NCBI RefSeq assembly: GCF_050947875.1
Contig: NC_134569.1
Span: 18,007,631-18,071,630, forward strand
Length of the DNA: 64,000 nt
Reading direction: 5' to 3'
Source: Dermacentor variabilis
Taxonomy: Eukaryota; Arthropoda; Arachnida; Ixodida; Ixodidae
The first letter of the stretch is position 1. Each line of letters begins with the position of its first letter. A program made the position numbers and the translations under genes. The notes under the pieces were generated by a model. The model was not told the DNA's origin. It was given only the letters and a program-made list of their open reading frames with translations, and did no database searches. Of this stretch, positions 45,600 through 57,003 are shown piece after piece.

Positions 45600-46019
45600 A
45601 CATTACAGCATTTCAACGGGAAACGATGGAGCATGTTTTATTAGAATGTGAAGATATCTGCCCAGCGGTCGATTTAGGCACCACTGGCCTCCTTGAAGCC
45701 CTTGGGTTCAGCGAGAGCAGGGGAAAAGTAAACAGGTCCGCAATAGAGATTAGTAAGAGGTGATTGGAAGATTGGTGGAAGAAAAGTAGGGAAACTACAA
45801 AAAACGCAGACGTACAAAAACAAAGCTCACAAAATGGGGGGTGAGAAAATTTGGTTATGGGGATTCATCATGGCTTCTTTTTTCTTTTTCTTTTTTTTCT
45901 TAACCTAGGTAGGACATTAGGTAGTATAATAGCAAGAGCTTGGTGGCGCAACCCACCGCCCCGCTCCAAAGGGGACGCATCCATCCATCCATCCATCCAT
46001 CCATCCATCCATCCATCCA
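45600..46019 (+). mobile_element. LINE 3' end with (CATC)n tail
   Basis: Plus strand. A short coding remnant has ETMEHVLLECEDICP, the second half of a CCHC knuckle whose first two cysteines are lost, then LEALGFSESRGKVNRSAIEI and RRLEDWWKKSRE, ending near 45,830. The 3' UTR contains gagcttggtggcgcaaccca and ccgctccaaaggggacg, then ten CATC units (45979-46019). The C-terminal region is of the Jockey/R1-like kind with a zinc knuckle; subfamily not assigned. Everything upstream is absent, a strong 5' truncation. Confidence 0.7.
45979..46019 (+). repeat. (CATC)n tail
   Basis: Ten CATC units at the end of the LINE. Confidence 0.9.
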
Positions 46020-46490
46020 ACGACAATGTACATCGCATACGTGCACCCAATCGCACACCAAAGGACTGCACCGCCAGGCCACAAGAGCATCATACAGACC
46101 CTCAGGCATGGCACGCGCTTGGCACGCTCCCAATGCGTTCGGGGCTCGGATACGCGCGGCCGATGCTAAGTGGGTTACGCTCATGCCCTGTCCGTATGCG
46201 ATTATACCCCGTACGTGTGGGCTGGGCTAATGCCAGTGCTCGGTGTCAAGTCTGCATCTCATTAAATCACTGCACGTAGATGTACATCCACATACATCTG
46301 GAAACCTGTAGCTGAGTCTTGACGAACAACGACAGCCGGTCTCGCGCCTCCGGTATACGGGTACGCTGTGTGTAGCTATTTGCGCACTTCCCTGAAGTGC
46401 GCTGCACCGAGTACGTGTAAAACCTTGCGAAGGCAATCGTGCTGAGCTTTAGACTGCGGTTGAAAACATATGGGAAATAAAAGAAAACGA
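46020..46490. other. No gene recognised
   Basis: Unique-looking, moderately GC-rich sequence; no supported feature. Confidence 0.4.
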
Positions 46491-46499
46491 AGTTCAATG

Positions 46500-46895
46500 A
46501 GAAGAATACCTGCGACCTTATGGTCTGGTATTTTCGGGCGGCGGGCCATGCGCTGCCTGTCCTGAGGCGTAGGAGGAGTGTCTGCTCTTGCCTGGTAAGT
46601 CCTTGCTCGAGGAGTGGCCAGGGTGGCTTGCCGCTAGCCACACGTGTGTCTGGGTGGGCTGCGGTCTGCTGTTTGAGCAGTCAATGCCACGTGAAGTTGG
46701 GTGCGGCTACTGCAGTGGTTACTCCAACAGGATCACAATGGGCTGCTTTGGATGCTGCACCCGCCTCTTCGTTTCCGGCTATCCCTACGTGTGAGGGGAG
46801 CCAGTGGAGTGAGAGGGGAATGCCTTTGGGTCGCTGTGAGCTTGGCCATCAGCAGGGCGACTGTGACTCCTGCTCGGTCAGGTTGGAGTAGTTCA
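46500..46895 (-). pseudogene. LINE RNase H fragment
   Basis: Minus strand, piece of a Jockey-like ORF2. Near 46,810-46,745 it reads IPLSLHWLPSHVGIAGNEEA, the block holding the last catalytic residues of LINE RNase H (W-x-P-x-H-x-G-x-x-G-N-E-x-A-D, with the final D changed here). Further on, EQTLLLRLRTGSAWPAA is the LRTG block that precedes the CCHC knuckle. The fragment ends before the knuckle. One stop lies upstream and one in the middle. Confidence 0.7.
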
Positions 46896-46901
46896 ATAAA
46901 C

Positions 46902-46985
46902 AAGTTCAGAGAGAGAGAGAAAGCAAGAGAAGACAAGGGGATTACCTAGACGAACGCCTGGTCGGCTGCCCTGCACGGTTGAAAA
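46902..46985 (-). repeat. LINE 3'-end module, copy J (degenerate)
   Basis: Minus strand: accgtgcagggcagc, cgaccaggcgttcgtctagg, taatcccc, then a CT run (GA at 46909-46922 on the plus strand). It lies directly 5' of the RNase H fragment in the same orientation, so two separate insertions abut. Confidence 0.55.
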
Positions 46986-47249
46986 GGCATTTGAGATTAT
47001 AGGAAAGATGACAATGGCAAAAATGAGAGGTTGTTCACGTGAACATAGGGCGTCTTCTGATAGGCGTCTTATCAGGCCCATTGATATTAAGATATTCTTT
47101 AGGGCACACGTAACTTGATGTGTTAGTGATGGGTCAGGCTACACTTCAAGAATCTCTGTGAATAGTCGACCCCCCAGTCAGCTGAGCGCTCTTTGAAGAC
47201 GCTGATGTCGAGCGTCGACGAAGGTTCAGTGGAAGAAAAGGTACTTATA

Positions 47250-47890
47250 CAGGCCGTCCTAGCTAACTTTACCCAGAGTTTAAAAGTATGCATACGCTAC
47301 GTAACTGCACATAACAAAGGTCATATTGTTTGCCGTCGCTTGGAGATACTCAAACAATTTATTTCATTCCGCCGAGTTAGATAAATAGTATTAAATAATT
47401 AATCAACTTCTCAAATATTGTAATCATATGAAAAGTGTCAATGGGAAAATTGTAGAGCGACATGAAAAATTCCCGATACTTCTTTCTGTTTCTCAATACG
47501 TGCTACATAAAAGTGTTTTCCGTGCATGAAAGAAGCCCGCGAATACACGCAAAGTGCCTCGAGCGGCCAGACACGTAACAAGTTTGCGTGCATTTGCGGG
47601 ATTCTTTCGCGCTCGGAAAAACATTTTTATGTAGCACGTATTGAGCAACAGAAAGGTGTATCGGGAGTTTTTTCGTGTCGCTCTGCAATTTTCCCATTGA
47701 CACTTTTAATCTAATTATAATATTTGAGAAGTTGATTAATTATTTAAGACTAGTTATCTAATTATGCAGAATGAAAAAAAAATTGTTTGAGTACCTCCAA
47801 GCGACGGCAAACAACATTACCTTTGTTCTGTCCAGCTACGTGACATTCGCATATTTTTAAACTCTGGCTAAAGTTAGCTGGGACACCCTG
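47250..47890. mobile_element. TA-flanked palindromic element, 641 bp
   Basis: The left end CAGGCCGTCCTAGCTAACTT and the reverse complement of the right end, CAGGGTGTCCCAGCTAACTT, open two arms of about 300 bp that match almost throughout (for example aataattaatcaacttctca and gtgtcaatgggaaaattg in both) around a loop of about 30 bases near 47,560. TA stands on both sides (47248-47249, 47891-47892), the duplication made by Tc1/mariner-type transposition. No transposase. The arms could form a long double-stranded RNA if transcribed. Confidence 0.82.
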
Positions 47891-47892
47891 TA

Positions 47893-48830
47893 GATGGCAT
47901 CTTCATGGCTGCGGCGGTGACATATGAGGCAGTCAGCCATTCAAATGAAAAGAAGTACGAATTTCTGAAGGCCATCGCCAGTAGTCCGTGGCACAGCACT
48001 GTAGTACCGCTATAAAGGGGGCTGGTAATCGCACTAGCCGTGACGGATCAAGGAGAATGAACAAACGACGGCTGGAATTCTCTGGAGCTTATCGAATAGG
48101 TATTACGCAATTCGGCGATTGTATTTGCTTGTTTGACCGACCCTCATCGTCAGTAGGTCATTCTTTTAGGTCGGGGACGTTTGTGTAACTTACAGCAGCT
48201 ATACATAACACATCGCGAGCACCTGTTACGTCGCAGGCTGCAGTGATCACGCATCCGTGTTACATCTGGGATTACGCCGACATGAAACGTCATGGGCCGA
48301 GAACGGCATCGGATGGCCGAGCTGTTATCACGAGAGGCTTCAGGCGGGTTCCTTGGGCCAACGCCGTGCACTAGAATACATTTGTTTTTTATCGCCTACT
48401 GCACATTTCATTCCCTTCCTTTCTGTAACCTTGTTTTTGGTTCGAAACTCTCACGCGTACTGTGGCGTCAACAGCATCTGGCTAGAGAGCCACTTGCTCG
48501 TCATAGAACTCGCGCCGTGAACCGCAGCCTGTGATAACTGCGATGACGGTAAAACATATCTTGTACTCTGTGACAGTGCGCGCTATAGCCCGTCGTTCTC
48601 AGCCAACTGGACGACGGACCTCTGTCGGAAGAGCGAATACTACAGCACCGACCAGGGGTCATCTCTTCAGAAGGCTGTGCGAGCCTTGCTGCCCTTTGTG
48701 CGTTCCACCGGATAGGGTGAACTCCTGTAATGAGAACACTCTTTCTTTCGCTTTGTCCGTTCTTTAAGCAGGATTTTCAAGCGAGCAGCTTTGGCTCTTT
48801 CGCATCCAGTGGACATAATATAGGCTGCTG
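47893..48830. other. No gene recognised
   Basis: Frames of up to 87 codons, none recognised. Confidence 0.35.
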
Positions 48831-48833
48831 CGG

Positions 48834-48859
48834 ATGATGATGCTGCTGCTGCCGCCGCC

Positions 48860-48920
<61 letters not shown>
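48834..48920. repeat. Trinucleotide repeat (GAT)n with CTG/CCG edge
   Basis: gatgatgatgctgctgctgc, then ccgccgccg, then about 20 ATG units (48860-48920). A poly-serine frame through it on the minus strand is an artefact. Confidence 0.92.
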
Positions 48921-50500
48921 CGCATAGTCGGCAAAACCTAGCCAAACAGACCTTTCGCTCGTGATAACTGTGTTTACAAGAGTTATACCTCAGCCAATTT
49001 TTTCGCTTACTATGACAACCTTTTTCTTTTGTTTTCCTTTTACTGCAACAGTAATTAAGGGCTCTAAATCGGGTTGGCCTAATCCGTCAGTTCAGTCCGT
49101 TACAGTGACGACGACCGTTGTCGTCATCGACGACACACGACGGCGCTTTTTGTCGTCGTCCTCGGCCTCCCCAGCTCCGCCACGGCCACAACGTAAAGAA
49201 ACCGAAAACTTCTCTGCATCCACCTCCGTTGGGATTTCAGACCGTGTCAGTAATTCAATGTGCATTTGGGAGGCGAGTGAACTAACTACTGCGCTATCGC
49301 GCAACAGTGCTGGGCAATTAGTGCAAGGCTTTGCGCTCCACAATGACTCTGAGAGCAGTGGCATATGTGCACGTATTTCAGAGGACAGAGCGAGAATATT
49401 GTAGTCGATGCGGTTTAAGTTAGGCGCATCGCATAAAAATTATTGACAAGATGGCGGAGTGTTTGCTTGAAAGTCTTTCTTGTCATGCTCGTGAAAACAG
49501 CTTCGGCAGAAGGGGTGCCTACATGACAATGATGATAAGCTTCAAAGATGGAAAATACCTGCAATATATGATACGGCAAGAACAACGTGGTTGGTGAAAA
49601 ACGTGGAAAGCACTGGCAACGTCAATGCCAGCAGCGACAGCGCTACGTAGTTTGCACAGCAGCTCACAGCATTCACTGCGCTAGTTACACCATATTTACT
49701 CTGTGTACATCCGTATCTTTTCTCTATATTACAAATGTGCAGGGAAAGTGAAATCGCTCTAATCTCGTTGGTGACACTGCGTCATTTCGCTCGGGACATC
49801 CGCGGCAGTAGAAGTATTGGCCTCAAAGACTATTCGAAAATCATGCGTAGGACATTCAAAACGAGTCACCAAGCTTTAAAAAACATGAAGCCTTTAGCAC
49901 ATCAACTGCCTTCTCACCTGTGGCATAAAAATTGATTTGAACAAGAACTGAATTTCAAAAATGGTGTAAGCAGAGTTGAAATTTAAAGGTAATCTCAAAT
50001 GCTACGCTGCAGTCGCGTGGGGCAGGTAGGCGCCTGCTCGTTGTCCTGCTCAAAAAGGGAAAGAAAGAAACGTGACAGCTTTACGCAAGTTCTCGGAATT
50101 TGTTGCACCGACAACACCCCCACCTCGCATTGACAACACACAAAATAAACGAAAATAAGGATATTGCACCAAGATATCTGAATTAAATAAATTCAAGTAG
50201 TGAAATGTTGATCCGCCTAGATAAAAATTAAGGAGGGGAGGGGGGGACTAGTATAATTCTTTGGCTGAGCAACCGCGAATAAAGGCTTCCATAATTATAA
50301 CCATATTATCCGATAGTGCATTATTTCAAGAATATGCGCTATTTCTAGGAGCGAGCAATATTCTCGGAAACTATTGAGTAGAGGGTTTAAATCTGATAAG
50401 TTCATTCTGTGGGATTTTTTCAACCAGACCTTAGCCAATTCAATGCCTGAATTAATTTAACTTCATTTGAATATAATCCGTGCTTTCTTTTGTGCCCTGA
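48921..50500. other. No gene recognised
   Basis: A plus-strand frame of 147 codons at 48961-49404 has a hydrophobic start and a serine/proline-rich middle but overlaps a 90-codon minus frame; not supported. The rest is AT-rich. Confidence 0.3.
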
Positions 50501-50505
50501 TTTTA

Positions 50506-50634
50506 GTGTAGTTATGTGACCGGACTTTGTGTTTACTTTAGTGTACCTATGTGACTGGACTTCGTGCTGCTGTGTTTTTAGTTGACTTTCAGTTTTAATG
50601 TGGAATTAGTGTACTTATGTGACTGGAATTTGTG
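50506..50634. repeat. Three dispersed copies of a 26-bp motif
   Basis: gtgtagttatgtgaccggac and its relatives at 50506-50531, 50541-50566 and 50609-50634, two to four differences each. Spacing is unequal, so not a simple satellite. Confidence 0.75.
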
Positions 50635-51061
50635 TTATTATAATTTGGAGTTGACTGTTACTTTTAATGCGTTTATGTTAATTTTTTTAAAGATCTCTTT
50701 GTGAAAAGGAGTAGCCGCCGCCAACTCAAGGGGACAACATTGCCGAAGTACCATGTAATAATAATGTTAAAAAAACACATGCGTTACTGCCATACAGCAT
50801 GGAAGTTGCGTAGATCACGAAGAAGAATAAGTAAGAATTTATTTATTGAATCCCCACTGTTCTTTATGTGCCACCACACAATTATATTTATTTATTTATT
50901 TATTTGAACGCATTTATTTGAAGAAAACAGGCAAGCGAAAATGAGACGCTGATCTTCACTGTGACAAAATGCATGCTGTTGCAGTAAGCGTGTTCAGAGC
51001 CGAAATAATTGCTGCAGTTTGCTGTCCTACCCCCCCCCCTTTTTTTTTTGCTTCCTGTCTT

Positions 51062-51063
<2 letters not shown>

Positions 51064-51105
<42 letters not shown>

Positions 51106-52965
51106 GGTTACGCCCACTGCAGGGCAAAGGCCTCTCCAATACTTCACCAACTACCCCGGTCATGTACTAATTGTGGCCACGCTGTTCCTGCAAACGTCTT
51201 AATCTTTTCCGCCCACCTAACTTTCTGCCGCCCCTTGCTACGCTTCAATTCCCTTGGAATCCAGTCAGTAATCCATAATGACCATTGGTTATCTTACCTC
51301 CTCATTACGTGTCCTGTCCAGGCTCATTTATTTTTCCTGATTTCAACTAAGATGTCATTAACTCAGGTTTGCTCCCTCACCCAATCTACTCTTTCCTTAT
51401 CCCTTAACGTTACACTCATCATCCTTCTTTCCATAGCTCGTTGCGTCGCCCTCAATTTGAGTAGAACCCTTTTAGTAAGCCTCCAGGTTTCTGCCCCGTA
51501 CGTGAGTACTGGTAAGACACAGCTGTTCTACACTTTTTTTTCTTGAGGGACAATGGCAACCTGCTGTTCATGATCTGAGAATGCCTGCCAAACGCACCCC
51601 AGCCCATTCTTATTCTTCTGATTATTTCAGTCTCATGATCCGGATCCGCGGTCACTACCTGTCCTAAGTTGATGTATTCCCTTACCACTTCCAGTGCCTC
51701 GCTACCTATCTAAAACTGCTGTTCTCTTCCCAGACTGTTAAACATTACATTAGTTTTCTGCAGATTAATTTTTAGATCCAGCCTTCTGCTTTGACTCTCC
51801 AGGTCAGTGAGCATTCATTGCAATTGGTCCCCTGAGTTACTAAGCAAGGCAATATCATCAGCGAATCGCAAGTTATTAAGGTATTCTCCATTAACTCTTA
51901 TCCCCAATTCTTCCCAATACAGGTCTCTGAATACCTCCTGTAAACACGCTGTGAATAGCATTGGAGAGATCGTATCTCCCTGCCTGACGCCTTTCTTTAT
52001 TGGGATTTTGTTGCTTTCTTTATGGAGGACTACGGTAGCTGTGGAGCCGCTATAGATATCTTTCAGTATTTTTACATACGGCTCGCCTACCCCTTGATTC
52101 CGTAATGCCTCCATGACTGCTGAGGTTTCGACAAAATCAAACGCTTTCTCGTAATCAATGAAAGCTATGTATAAGGGTTGGTTATATTCCTCACATTTCT
52201 CTATCACCTGATTTATAGTGTGAATATGGTCTATTGTTGAGTACCCTTTACGGAATCCTGCCTGGTCCTTCGGTTGACAGAAGTCTAAGGTGTTCCTGAT
52301 TCTATTTGCGATTACCTTAGTAATTACTTTGTAGGCAACGGACAGTAAGCTGATCGGTCTATAATTTTTCAAGTCTTTGGCGTCCCCTTTCTTATGGATT
52401 AGGATTATGTTAGCGTTCTTCCAAGATTCCGGTACTCTCGAAGTCATGAGGCATTGCGTATACAGGGTGGCCAGTTTCTCTAGAACAATCTGTCCACCAT
52501 CCTTCAACAACTCTGCTGTTACCTGATCCTCCCCAGCTGCCTTCCCCCTTTGCATAGCTCCCAAGGCTTTCTTTGCTTCTTCCGGCGTTACTTGTGGGAT
52601 TTCAAGTTCCTCTAGACTATTCTCTCTTCCATTATCGTCATGCGTGCCTCTGGCACTGTATAAATCTCTTTAAAACTCCTCAGCCACTTGAACTATCTCA
52701 TCCATATTAGTCATGATATTGCCGGCTTTGTCTCTTAACGCATACATCTTATTCTTGGGTATTCCTAATCTCTTCTTCACTGCTTTTAGGCTTCCTCCGT
52801 TCCTGAGAGCATGTCCAATTCTATCCATATTATACTTCCTTATGTCAGCTGTCTTATGCTTGTTGGTTAACTTCGAAAATTCTGCCAGTTTTATTTTAGC
52901 TGTAGGTCTATAAGCTTTCATACGCTGGCGTTTCTTTTCCCCTGTCTTTTCACCATCTCTCAAAT
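51064..52965 (-). mobile_element. RTE-like LINE, 5'-truncated
   Basis: Minus-strand LINE with an RTE-type ORF2 remnant and the short 3' UTR typical of RTE elements, ending gaggcctttgccctgcagtg, ggcgtaaccagg and fourteen GAT/ATG units (CAT on the plus strand, 51064-51103). The endonuclease and earlier parts are missing. The ORF has few lesions, so this copy is younger than most LINEs here. Confidence 0.85.
51120..52965 (-). pseudogene. RTE-like reverse transcriptase ORF
   Basis: Reverse transcriptase. The upstream piece (52965-52670) has the pre-RT linker with YNMDRIGHALRNGGSLKAVK and KMYALRDKAGNI, ending at one stop before RDLYS. The main piece (52564-51815) has the blocks GKAAGEDQVTAELLK, PESWKNANIILIHKKGD, NYRPISLLSVAYKVITKVIA, IDYEKAFD (first catalytic D), VRQGDTISPMLF and LRFADDIAL (second catalytic box, about 51855). 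All catalytic residues are present. Stops at about 51,812 and 51,712 and a frame change near 51,540 break the C-terminal region, where INLGQVV and a decayed RWAGHVMRR-like block remain. Confidence 0.85.
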
Positions 52966-52967
52966 AC

Positions 52968-53042
52968 ATTTTCTCCCGCTCCAGTGAAGAGTCGCAAACC
53001 ACGAACTCTTATTTGGTTAACCTCCTTTCCTTTCCTCTCTCT
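52968..53042 (+). repeat. LINE 3'-end module, copy K (degenerate)
   Basis: ccgctccagtgaagagtcgc, aaaccacgaactcttatttg, gttaacctcctttccttt, short CT run. It abuts the truncated end of the RTE-like LINE, in opposite orientation. Confidence 0.55.
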
Positions 53043-53049
53043 GGCACTT

Positions 53050-53690
53050 CGTCCATCGCTATTGCAGGCATCTGATGCTGCATCACGTATCAACGTCACT
53101 GATAGAATATGATGCAATAAAGGCGGCCAAATTTTCCGTTAGAATGACAAAGAGGGCGGCGGCGAGTAAAAACGATTGAATATAAAGCGCCCCGTAATTA
53201 TACGATATGAGCTTTTCGTAATACATAAACATTATATAAATCATATAAAGCATCTGCGTTTCCAGAAACAATATATTTCGAGACACGGCAGCCATGCTTT
53301 ATGTACTTCCGCGTAAGGCTTTTTTTTTCTTCTTTCTGTTCACTTTACACTTGAGGCCTCCGGCGAAACTGTCACCACTCCAAAGTCAGATTGACTTTTA
53401 ACCAGCTTTCGACGGGTGCCGTAATATCGGGGGAAGTTCGGACTTTCTTGGAGTGCCGCCAGGCTCGAAAGACAATGGCAGGAACATGAATACGCATTCA
53501 GCGGACTGGGTCCCATTGCCAAGTGATTTATCGTCGCAGAAAATCCCGCTCGACCGCATAGTAAACCTGTTTCAAGTTATAGTTATTTCACGGCATACAG
53601 AACGCCTCGTCGACCCGAACACTTGCTTGAAATGGCATAAGGACGAGTGACAGCCTAAACATTTTGTTGCAGTATATACAATATAGTACG
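53050..53690. other. No gene recognised
   Basis: No supported feature; a T-run at 53,321-53,331. Confidence 0.4.
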
Positions 53691-53691
53691 G

Positions 53692-54066
53692 GTACTTGGG
53701 CTTGTTGGTAGATAGTTAATATTGATGCAATAGCGCGAAAAAGACGAGAACACGAAGACACAGGAAATGCACACAACAAGCGACGACTTCTCACTAAGTT
53801 TATTCTTGAAAAGGAACACACATGTGTTAAAAATCCACCCAATAGTGTCAAGTTCCCCTCGCCGATAATCATGAAAACGTGGTGCCTACAAGTGCGACTA
53901 AATATCAGTTTTAAACATGTCCTTTCAGGAACTCAAGTTCGCTTTGCGATAAATGTATTGATGGAGTGCTAACGCACTTTCCTCCCTCGTTTTTGATAAA
54001 GAATGCGTCGATTATTTCATGTATTAGCATGTCCCTCTCTCGTTTTAAGAATGATGTGTTCTCTAG
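53692..54066 (-). mobile_element. Penelope-like element 3' end
   Basis: Minus strand. The coding end reads FLKRERDMLIHEIIDAFFIK and, after NEGGK, CVSTPSIHLSQSELEFLKGH, then a stop near 53,930. This is the EI-EA...C-S-PSI-L...E--FL pattern that closes the GIY-YIG endonuclease of PLEs. The 3' UTR contains aataaacttagtgagaagtc and ends cctgtgtcttcgtgttctcg, ctttttcgcgctattgc. Everything 5' of about 54,066 is missing, and the truncation point is the hairpin at 54,037-54,121. Confidence 0.65.
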
Positions 54067-54113
54067 GTCTGGTGCTTCCTAAACACCAGATCTAGAGCAC
54101 ACATCATTCTTAA

Positions 54114-54121
<8 letters not shown>
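54037..54121. repeat. Near-perfect hairpin, 38-bp arms
   Basis: 54037-54074 and 54084-54121 are reverse complements with two mismatches and a 9-base loop. The left arm is PLE coding sequence (minus strand), so the right arm is an inverted copy of it. The hairpin runs straight into (GA)n. Confidence 0.9.

Positions 54122-54159
<38 letters not shown>
54117..54159. repeat. Microsatellite (GA)n
   Basis: About 21 GA units between the PLE hairpin and the LINE at 54,165. Confidence 0.95.
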
Positions 54160-54162
<3 letters not shown>

Positions 54163-54169
54163 GAACCAC

Positions 54170-55816
54170 AGCAGTGAGGCGGTCGATCGCTGTGACTTTC
54201 TAGATGCCATCGCGGAGTGCGCACAGGCGCCTACCGTTCAGTGCTCTGCGCCACCGGACACCCCTATCCCGGATCTCCACCTACTCAATCTCCGTGCCTC
54301 CAGGCGCCGCATGGAGCGCAGCGCAATTCGGACAGGGAAGGCAGTGCACTGGACTGAATACAGACGAGTGGACGCCTGCTGTAGAAGACAGGCCCGGCGC
54401 AGGAGGAACCAGAGCTGGGTGAGCCTGCGCTCCAGCATCAAGGACCGTTCAAGGGGCCCCCTAGCCTGGCGACTACTCAAGTCACTTACCGGCAAGAGAA
54501 CGAGCCGTCAACCCGTCCTCGCTGTGGCCATCTCGCTAGGAATCAGCGAAGAGGCCCTCGCGGAACTTCTGGCGGACCGGTTCGCCCCTCCCGTGCCACA
54601 GAGTGCAGCCATTCTGCCGGTCGGACACCCCCGTGCCCAGCTGCCCACCTGTCTACACAGCATCCACCCTGCTTGGACGTCCAGCCTGGTCGCTGCCCTC
54701 TGCCAAGAGCCACTTGCCCTGCACGAGCTCCAGGCGGCTCTGAGGCGAGGGAAACGCCGCAGCGCACCAGGAGCAGACGGTGTAACGCCACAGATGCTCC
54801 GCAACCTGGCCGCCAGCGAGCAACAGCGCTTGCTCGATGCTCCAATGAGATTTGGCAGTCAGGGCAGATGCCAGAAACATGGCGCACAGCCATTGTGGCA
54901 CCCATCTTCAAGGTCAGAAAACCGGCTAGGGAACAATCATCCTATCGACCGGTCTCCCTCACCTCCGCTGCCTGCAAGGTATTGGCGGCCATGGCTCTAG
55001 CACGACTGGACTGGGTGGCCCGTGCTCGCGGATTCCTGGCAGACCAACAGACGGGTTTCCGGCGGCGGCGGTGCACTGCAGACTCCATCGCTGACATGGT
55101 GTCCACCCTGGAGGATGCCAAGGCAGCGGCGGGGACCTCATGATGCTCTTACTGATCGACGTAGAGGGTGCTTTCGACAGCCTCCCTCACACAGTTGTCT
55201 AGCAGAGTCTGGACCTCCTCGGCACCTTTGGCAACCTGCGGGGGTTCCTCTCGTCGTTCCTGCACAATCGCACCCTCAGGGTTCGTGTGCGTCAATCGAA
55301 GAGCACCCCCCGTCCAGTCGCTGCAGGTGTACCACAGGAGTCAGTGGTGAGCCCCTTCCTTTTCAACCTGGCCATGGCACGGTTGCCTGCTGCCCTGCCG
55401 ATCGACCCTCACTTCCCCGTGCAGTCCTCAATCTACGCGGACGACATCGCCCTATGGGTGCGGGGACCACTGCAACACATCCGCAAGGCACGTTCGGCCC
55501 TACAGAGAGCCCTGGACACTGCGGCTGCCTACTTGTGCAGCATCGGCCTCACCATCTCGGCCAAGAAGACCGAGGCCTTGGTACTGTATCCCAGAGCATC
55601 AGCCCACCACTCAGCTGCCCAGCTGCGCTTGGAGGGCGTCCAGATCCCATGGAGCAAGTCAGTCACGTACCTGGGGGCGCGCATTGAACATCGGCTGACC
55701 TGGCTGCCGGCTACCAAGGCCCTGTGCGCCCAGACGGCTCGGGTCCGCAAGGCGATCTCACAGCTCCTTGCCCGTGGACAGGGTTGTACCACCAGGTGGG
55801 CCCTGCAGCTATATTA
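54170..55816 (+). pseudogene. LINE reverse transcriptase ORF
   Basis: Reverse transcriptase with linker. From 54,170 the frame reads FLDAIAECAQAP, RRNQSWVSLRSSI, GPLAWRLLKSLTG and LLADRFAPP, then RSAPGADGVTPQMLRNL at about 54,755-54,820. After a frame change near 54,850 come MPETWRTAIVAPIFKVRKPA and SSYRPVSLTSAACKVL. After another near 55,140, LLLIDVEGAFDSLPH holds the first catalytic D (about 55,160), one stop follows at 55,201, and then PVAAGVPQESVVSPFLFNLA and IYADDIALW (YADD at 55,434-55,445). LTISAKKTEAL and a VTYLGARI block follow, to a stop at 55,815. Catalytic residues are intact although the frame is broken. Confidence 0.85.
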
Positions 55817-57003
55817 AGCTGCAGCCACTTCACGGCTACTGTATGCCCTCCCTCTTGTGGCGCTGCCCCCCCACCACCTGCGGAAACTGGAGCTGCAGCA
55901 CCGGTCAGCAGTACGGCTCTGTCTTGGCTTTCCCCGAACCCTACAAGTGGCCGCCACTTTGGCTGAGGCAGGTGCCTGGCCCCTGTCATTACTCTTCCTG
56001 CAACAGGGGCTACGACACATTGATCGCCTGCACCATGCTGCAGATGGTCAAGCACGCCTGACCCGCCTACGCTCCCGGCCAGCATCACACATGGGACGGC
56101 TGTGGGGCCTCTATAAGGAAGTCATAGGGGACACGCCTGCAAACGCTGTACAGCATCGCCCACCACATCGGCCACCAATCCCTATCTCGACGGAGCTGCC
56201 AGGTGTCTCGAAGAACCGTTCCCCAGCATATGCCCTACAACAGACAGCAGCCTCTCTCCTCCAAGAGTGACCTGAGGACCACCTTCAAATATTCGTCGAT
56301 GGAGATGGGCTCATCCACAGCAGCCTGCGTTGCACCGGCCCTACAGAAGAGCAAGCTGTGCCGTCTTCCGGGACATGCAAGCTCTACCGCAGCAGAGCTA
56401 GCAGGACTCCACCTCGCTGTGGACCTGCTTGCACAGGAGCTACCAGCGACCCCGGCAGCCATCTTCTGCGACTCCAAGGCGGCGCTGCTCTGCCTGCAGA
56501 ACCCTGACAAGGCTAGCCTTGGGGTTGTACTGCTCTCTTCAAGACTGACGGCCCTTCAGGACGCAGGATGCTCACTATCCCTGCATTGGCTACCGGCACA
56601 CGTGGGGATCCTGGGCAATGAAGAGGCGGACAACCTTGCAAAAGGTGCCCACCACTCAAGCGTCCCCCACAGCCCTGCTGTAACGGCCGCGGACTTCTCG
56701 AGACACAGGCTGCGCCGGCACATCATCGTCTGCCACCCGGACAAACAGGTATCCCTGGGCTGGCCTCCACCGCCTCTTCCACAGCACGGCCTCCTACGAA
56801 GGGATGCCTCGTTGCTGCTCCGACTGCGAATTGGCTGCTACTGGACGGCAGCACGCCGGCACCGCCTTGGAAAAGCCACCTCGCCAGCCTGTGCCTCTTG
56901 TGGTGAACCAGAGGCTCTGGAGCACCTCCTGCTGGCCTGCCCTGCTCACCTGCAGCACCGCGGCCAACTTCTGCAAGAGTTTCACCGCCTGGGGCTCCCA
57001 TGA
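55817..57003 (+). pseudogene. LINE thumb, RNase H and CCHC knuckle
   Basis: Continuation of the same ORF2. 55,817-56,267 is the post-RT region (ATSRLLYALPLVALPPHHLR and RSAVRLCLGFPRT). The RNase H starts with IFVDGDG (about 56,293), shifts frame, and goes on with HASSTAAELAGLHLAVDLL (catalytic E), AIFCDSKAALLCLQ (catalytic D) and LHWLPAHVGILGNEEADNLA (catalytic H/D). An LRIGCYWTA block leads to the knuckle CASCGEPEALEHLLLAC, C-x2-C-x7-H-x4-C, at about 56,890-56,940. The stop is at 57,001. This RNase H is the best preserved in the window. Confidence 0.85.

Noticed and set aside
48667..48945. Poly-serine open frame
   Set aside because: Trinucleotide repeat read in one frame.
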